Assembly (NCBI GenBank): GCA_030601965.1
Contig: JAUWAR010000058.1
Location: 1 to 8,013, forward strand
DNA length: 8,013 bases
Direction of reading: 5' to 3'
Origin: a bacterium
GTDB taxonomy: Bacteria > Hydrothermota > UBA3073 > JACQXS01 > JAUWAR01
Below are positions 5,920 to 8,013 of this stretch, one piece after another (position 1 is the first letter of the stretch; each line of letters opens with the position of its first letter). The notes below the pieces were generated by a model that did no database searches, had not been told where the DNA came from, and saw only the letters and a list, made by a program, of their open reading frames with translations. A program made the translations under genes and the position numbers.

Positions 5920-6807
5920 ATGAAAAGAGATTTCTTATCCATAAAGGATTTCAGTTCCTCTGAGATACAGGAACTTTTTGAACTGGCAAAAGAACTGAAG
6001 GTAAAAAGATACAACCCGGAGAAATTAAAGGGAATTAGCTGTGCACTTATTTTTGAAAAGCCATCACTCAGGACAAGAGTAACATTTGAGATAGGTATCT
6101 ATGAATTAGGTGGCAAGGCTATTTATCTTTCTTCCCAGGATATAGGTCTTGGTAAAAGAGAGGCAATAAAAGATGTAGCATCCAATCTTTCAAGATGGGT
6201 TGGTCTTATCATAGCAAGAACATTTTCTCATAATACTATAGTAGAACTTGCGAAATATGCCTCTTGTCCCGTGATAAATGCACTTTCAGACCTGGAACAC
6301 CCCTGTCAGGCACTAACAGACCTGTTCACAATTTATGAAAAAAGGGGAGGTTTAAAGAATGTCAATCTCTCTTACATTGGTGACGGAAACAATGTATGCC
6401 GCTCACTTATGCTTGGAGCAAACATAATGGGAATGAATATGAAGGTTGCAACGCCTAAAGGCTATGAACCCAAAACAAAATGCAAAATGCAAAATGCAAA
6501 ATGCAAAATTGTCAATAATCCTAAAGAAGCGGTTAAGGATGCCGATATTATTTATACAGATGTATGGGCATCAATGGGGCAGGAAGCCGAGCGAGAAAAA
6601 AGAGAGAGAATATTTAAGGACTTCCAGATAAACAGTCAACTTTTAAAATTTGCAAAGCCTGATGTCCTTATAATGCACTGTCTTCCGGCTCATAGAGGTA
6701 AAGAAATAACAGACGAGATTATTGACGGGAAACGCTCAATAGTGCTTGACCAGGCAGAAAACAGACTCCATATCCAGAAGGCGATAATGATTAAATTATT
6801 CGTTTAA
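5920..6807 (+). CDS. argF: ornithine carbamoyltransferase
   Basis: It transfers the carbamoyl group from carbamoyl phosphate to ornithine, giving citrulline in cytoplasmic arginine synthesis. The 295-residue protein has all diagnostic motifs. The carbamoyl-phosphate loop is KPSLRTR (47-53), EHPCQALTDL (126-135) carries the HPxQ motif, DVWASMG (214-220) is the ornithine loop, and HCLPAHRGKEIT (253-264) follows. The DxxxSMG motif separates it from aspartate carbamoyltransferase. The start is fixed by an in-frame TAA directly before the ATG and by the family-typical opening MKRDFLSIKDFS; no clear Shine-Dalgarno sequence is visible. It is slightly shorter than the usual 305-310 residues. The segment between GYEP and NPKEAVKDAD is short and replaced by a Lys/Cys-rich stretch (TKCKMQNAKCKI, 186-197) encoded by a 7-bp repeat array. 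No other arginine gene is adjacent; it is divergent from the propeller gene and convergent with the transketolase gene. Confidence 0.95.
   Translation: MKRDFLSIKDFSSSEIQELFELAKELKVKRYNPEKLKGISCALIFEKPSLRTRVTFEIGIYELGGKAIYLSSQDIGLGKREAIKDVASNLSRWVGLIIARTFSHNTIVELAKYASCPVINALSDLEHPCQALTDLFTIYEKRGGLKNVNLSYIGDGNNVCRSLMLGANIMGMNMKVATPKGYEPKTKCKMQNAKCKIVNNPKEAVKDADIIYTDVWASMGQEAEREKRERIFKDFQINSQLLKFAKPDVLIMHCLPAHRGKEITDEIIDGKRSIVLDQAENRLHIQKAIMIKLFV
6474..6508 (+). repeat. (TGCAAAA)4 heptamer array translated inside argF
   Basis: Four perfect TGCAAAA units occupy 6481-6508, preceded by a degenerate AACAAAA (6474-6480). Three units equal 21 bases, so the array encodes a 7-residue cycle (KCKMQNA) and preserves the frame in steps of three. 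The sequence has no stop codon in any of the six frames. It lies in the variable loop before the ornithine-side motif, where homologues have unrelated, longer sequence. Confidence 0.92.
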
Positions 6808-7608
6808 TTCCTCAAGTGCTTTTTGTGCCTCTTCCTCTGTTGGTGCTCTTCCGTGCCATTCAAGTTTGTTCTCCATAAAAGAGACCCCTTTTCCTTTTAC
6901 AGTATTTGCAATTATCATTGTGGGCATTTTTTTGACACCTTTTGCTTTTTCAAAAACAGAAAGCAATTCTTTAAAGTTATGCCCATCTACTTCCAATACC
7001 TTCCATCCAAATGCCTCCCATTTCTCTCTCAATGGGTATGGGTTTTTTATCTCTTTTATAGTTCCATCTATCTGAAGTCTATTATGGTCTAATACTGCAC
7101 AAAGGTTATCAAGTTTATATCTTGAAGCAGTCATAGATGCTTCCCAGACCTGACCTTCACCAATTTCTCCATCTCCCAAGACACAATAAACCCTGTAATC
7201 CTTTTTATCAAGTTTGCCAGCAAGTGCTATACCATTTGCAAAAGAGAGTCCTTGCCCCAATGAACCTGTAGATGCCTCAACCCCTGGGGTAGTAATAGAA
7301 TATGGATGTCCCTGGAGTTTCCCTTTAATCTTTCTAAGTTCCCACAGCCATTCTCTTGGGAAATATCCAAATTTCGTGAGAATACTATACAGTGTGGGTG
7401 CTGCATGACCCTTTGAGAGAATAAGTCTATCCCTATCAGGCAAATCTGGTTTTTTAGGATTATGATTCATTATTTCAAAATAGAGAGTAGCAAGTATTTC
7501 AACACAAGATAGAGAACCTCCAGGGTGTCCAGAACCTGCCTTCGTAATCATCATTATTATATCCCGCCTGATATCTTCTGCTATTTCTTGAAGTTGGTTG
7601 ATTTTCAT
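6796..7608 (-). CDS. transketolase, N-terminal (thiamine diphosphate-binding) subunit
   Basis: The 270-residue protein corresponds to the N-terminal domain of transketolase, the half that binds the diphosphate end of the cofactor. Visible are GSGHPGGSLS (26-35, His28), LSKGHAAPTLYS (64-75, His68), LQGHP (98-102), STGSLGQGLS (113-122), the ThDP motif starting GDGEIGEGQVWEAS (145-158) and ending LDHN (Asn176), and EWHGRAP near 250. The protein ends naturally after this domain, as in split transketolases with a separate C-subunit that holds the pyrimidine-binding half; both are needed for two-carbon transfer in the non-oxidative pentose phosphate pathway. No C-subunit follows: the gene runs 12 bp into convergent argF. 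It lies 27 bp after pdxA. The start is the ATG at 7608; only a weak GAAG precedes it. Confidence 0.94.
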   Translation of the reverse strand: MKINQLQEIAEDIRRDIIMMITKAGSGHPGGSLSCVEILATLYFEIMNHNPKKPDLPDRDRLILSKGHAAPTLYSILTKFGYFPREWLWELRKIKGKLQGHPYSITTPGVEASTGSLGQGLSFANGIALAGKLDKKDYRVYCVLGDGEIGEGQVWEASMTASRYKLDNLCAVLDHNRLQIDGTIKEIKNPYPLREKWEAFGWKVLEVDGHNFKELLSVFEKAKGVKKMPTMIIANTVKGKGVSFMENKLEWHGRAPTEEEAQKALEELNE

Positions 7609-7619
7609 TTTATCTTCAT

Positions 7620-7643
7620 TTAACTAATTAACCATTTAACCAC
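7620..7643. repeat. three 8-bp units (TTAACxAx) spanning the pdxA stop codon
   Basis: The + strand reads TTAACTAA, TTAACCAT, TTAACCAC. The last unit supplies the pdxA TAA (7636-7638), so the array begins inside the pdxA 3' end and fills much of the 27-bp gap to the transketolase gene. It resembles the TTAACTT array at 1851-1885 but has a period of 8 rather than 7. Confidence 0.65.
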
Positions 7644-8013
7644 TCACCAATCTCTCTGCCATCTTTATTGCTTCTATCATACTTCCTGGATTTGCTATGC
7701 CCTTTCCTGCTATATCATAGGCTGTGCCATGGTCTGGTGATGTGCGAATAAACGGCAGTCCAAGTGTAATATTCACTGCACCACCAAAAGAAGTGAGCTT
7801 GATAGGAATCATTCCCTGGTCATGGTACATCGCAACATACGCATCAAAATCCTCACTAAATATTGTGTCTGAGGGATAGGGACCCTCTGCCCCAATTCCC
7901 ATCTTTTGAGCCTCTTCTATTGCGGGAACTATTTTTTGTTCTTCCTCGTCTCCAAATAAACCCGCCTCCCCCCCATGCGGATTAAGTGCACATACACCGA
8001 TTCTTGGTTTCTT
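7636..8013 (-). CDS. pdxA: 4-hydroxythreonine-4-phosphate dehydrogenase, C-terminal part (runs off the right edge)
   Basis: PdxA oxidises 4-phosphohydroxy-L-threonine with NAD and a divalent metal in the DXP-dependent pyridoxal-5'-phosphate pathway. The last 125 residues are present and the frame is open to the window edge, so the N-terminal 60% lies outside. Signatures are CALNPHGGEAGLFGDEE (with the His equivalent to a metal ligand, His211 in E. coli), YHDQGMIPIK (third metal-ligand His), and GLPFIRTSPDHGTAYDIAGKG, with the usual C-terminal end. Related enzymes acting on threonate- or erythronate-4-phosphate (PdxA2) share these motifs, and the missing N-terminus prevents a firm distinction. 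It precedes the transketolase N-subunit by 27 bp, probably in one transcript. Confidence 0.92.
   Translation of the reverse strand, partial: KKPRIGVCALNPHGGEAGLFGDEEEQKIVPAIEEAQKMGIGAEGPYPSDTIFSEDFDAYVAMYHDQGMIPIKLTSFGGAVNITLGLPFIRTSPDHGTAYDIAGKGIANPGSMIEAIKMAERLVSG

Noticed and set aside
6474..6508. CRISPR-like or iteron-like array
   Set aside because: The units are only 7 bp, directly adjacent with no spacers, and lie within a coding gene; no cas or replication gene is present.
6446..6631. Alternative-frame open frame within argF containing QNAKCKMQNAK
   Set aside because: It exists because the TGCAAAA heptamer is open in every frame; argF is strongly supported in its own frame.
1..8013. 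Insertion sequence, prophage, tRNA or rRNA
   Set aside because: No transposase, integrase, phage gene, cloverleaf or rRNA-like stretch was recognised on either strand.

Overview
This 8-kb window is AT-rich bacterial chromosome with compact, mostly intact housekeeping-type genes. It looks like an uncultivated, deep-branching, fairly low-GC bacterium. That is an inference from the AT-rich codon use, a split transketolase and many short palindromes and 7-8 bp tandem arrays at and inside genes; no taxon can be assigned. The code is standard: TGA ends the HAD gene and TGG encodes Trp elsewhere.

Layout. The left end (1-512) holds the C-terminal part of a class I SAM-dependent methyltransferase read on the + strand, broken by one in-frame TGA. 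A 200-bp convergent gap follows, with several hairpins, two of them terminator-like. Four genes then run leftward on the minus strand as a likely operon. In transcription order they are a membrane-anchored beta-propeller protein (about 5873-4308), a Lon-family (S16) ATP-dependent protease whose ribosome-binding site overlaps the propeller's last codons (4306-1889), a small cupin (1834-1469) and a HAD-family hydrolase-like protein (1431-715). Divergent to the operon, argF (ornithine carbamoyltransferase) runs rightward from 5920 to 6807. Its 3' end overlaps by 12 bp the convergent N-terminal transketolase subunit (7608-6796), which follows the C-terminal half of pdxA (cut by the right edge of the window) on the same strand.

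How the genes fit together. ArgF makes citrulline for arginine synthesis. The transketolase N-subunit and PdxA are a plausible metabolic pair, since transketolase chemistry handles erythrose-4-phosphate, from which the PdxA substrate is built in the DXP-dependent vitamin B6 pathway; the transketolase C-subunit is not in the window. The Lon/propeller pair is translationally coupled, but a shared function is only inference.

The most unusual content is the repeats rather than any single gene. Two related palindromes (5255-5288 and 5527-5551) lie in frame inside the propeller gene, in different reading frames. A perfect 12-bp inverted repeat forms the propeller/argF junction and supplies the likely propeller start codon. 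A (TGCAAAA)4 array is translated inside argF in a normally variable loop. A different 7-bp array, AGTTAAA-like, fills the lon-cupin gap, and an 8-bp array supplies the pdxA stop codon. The translated heptamer has no stop codon in any of the six frames, whereas the intergenic one has stops in all six.
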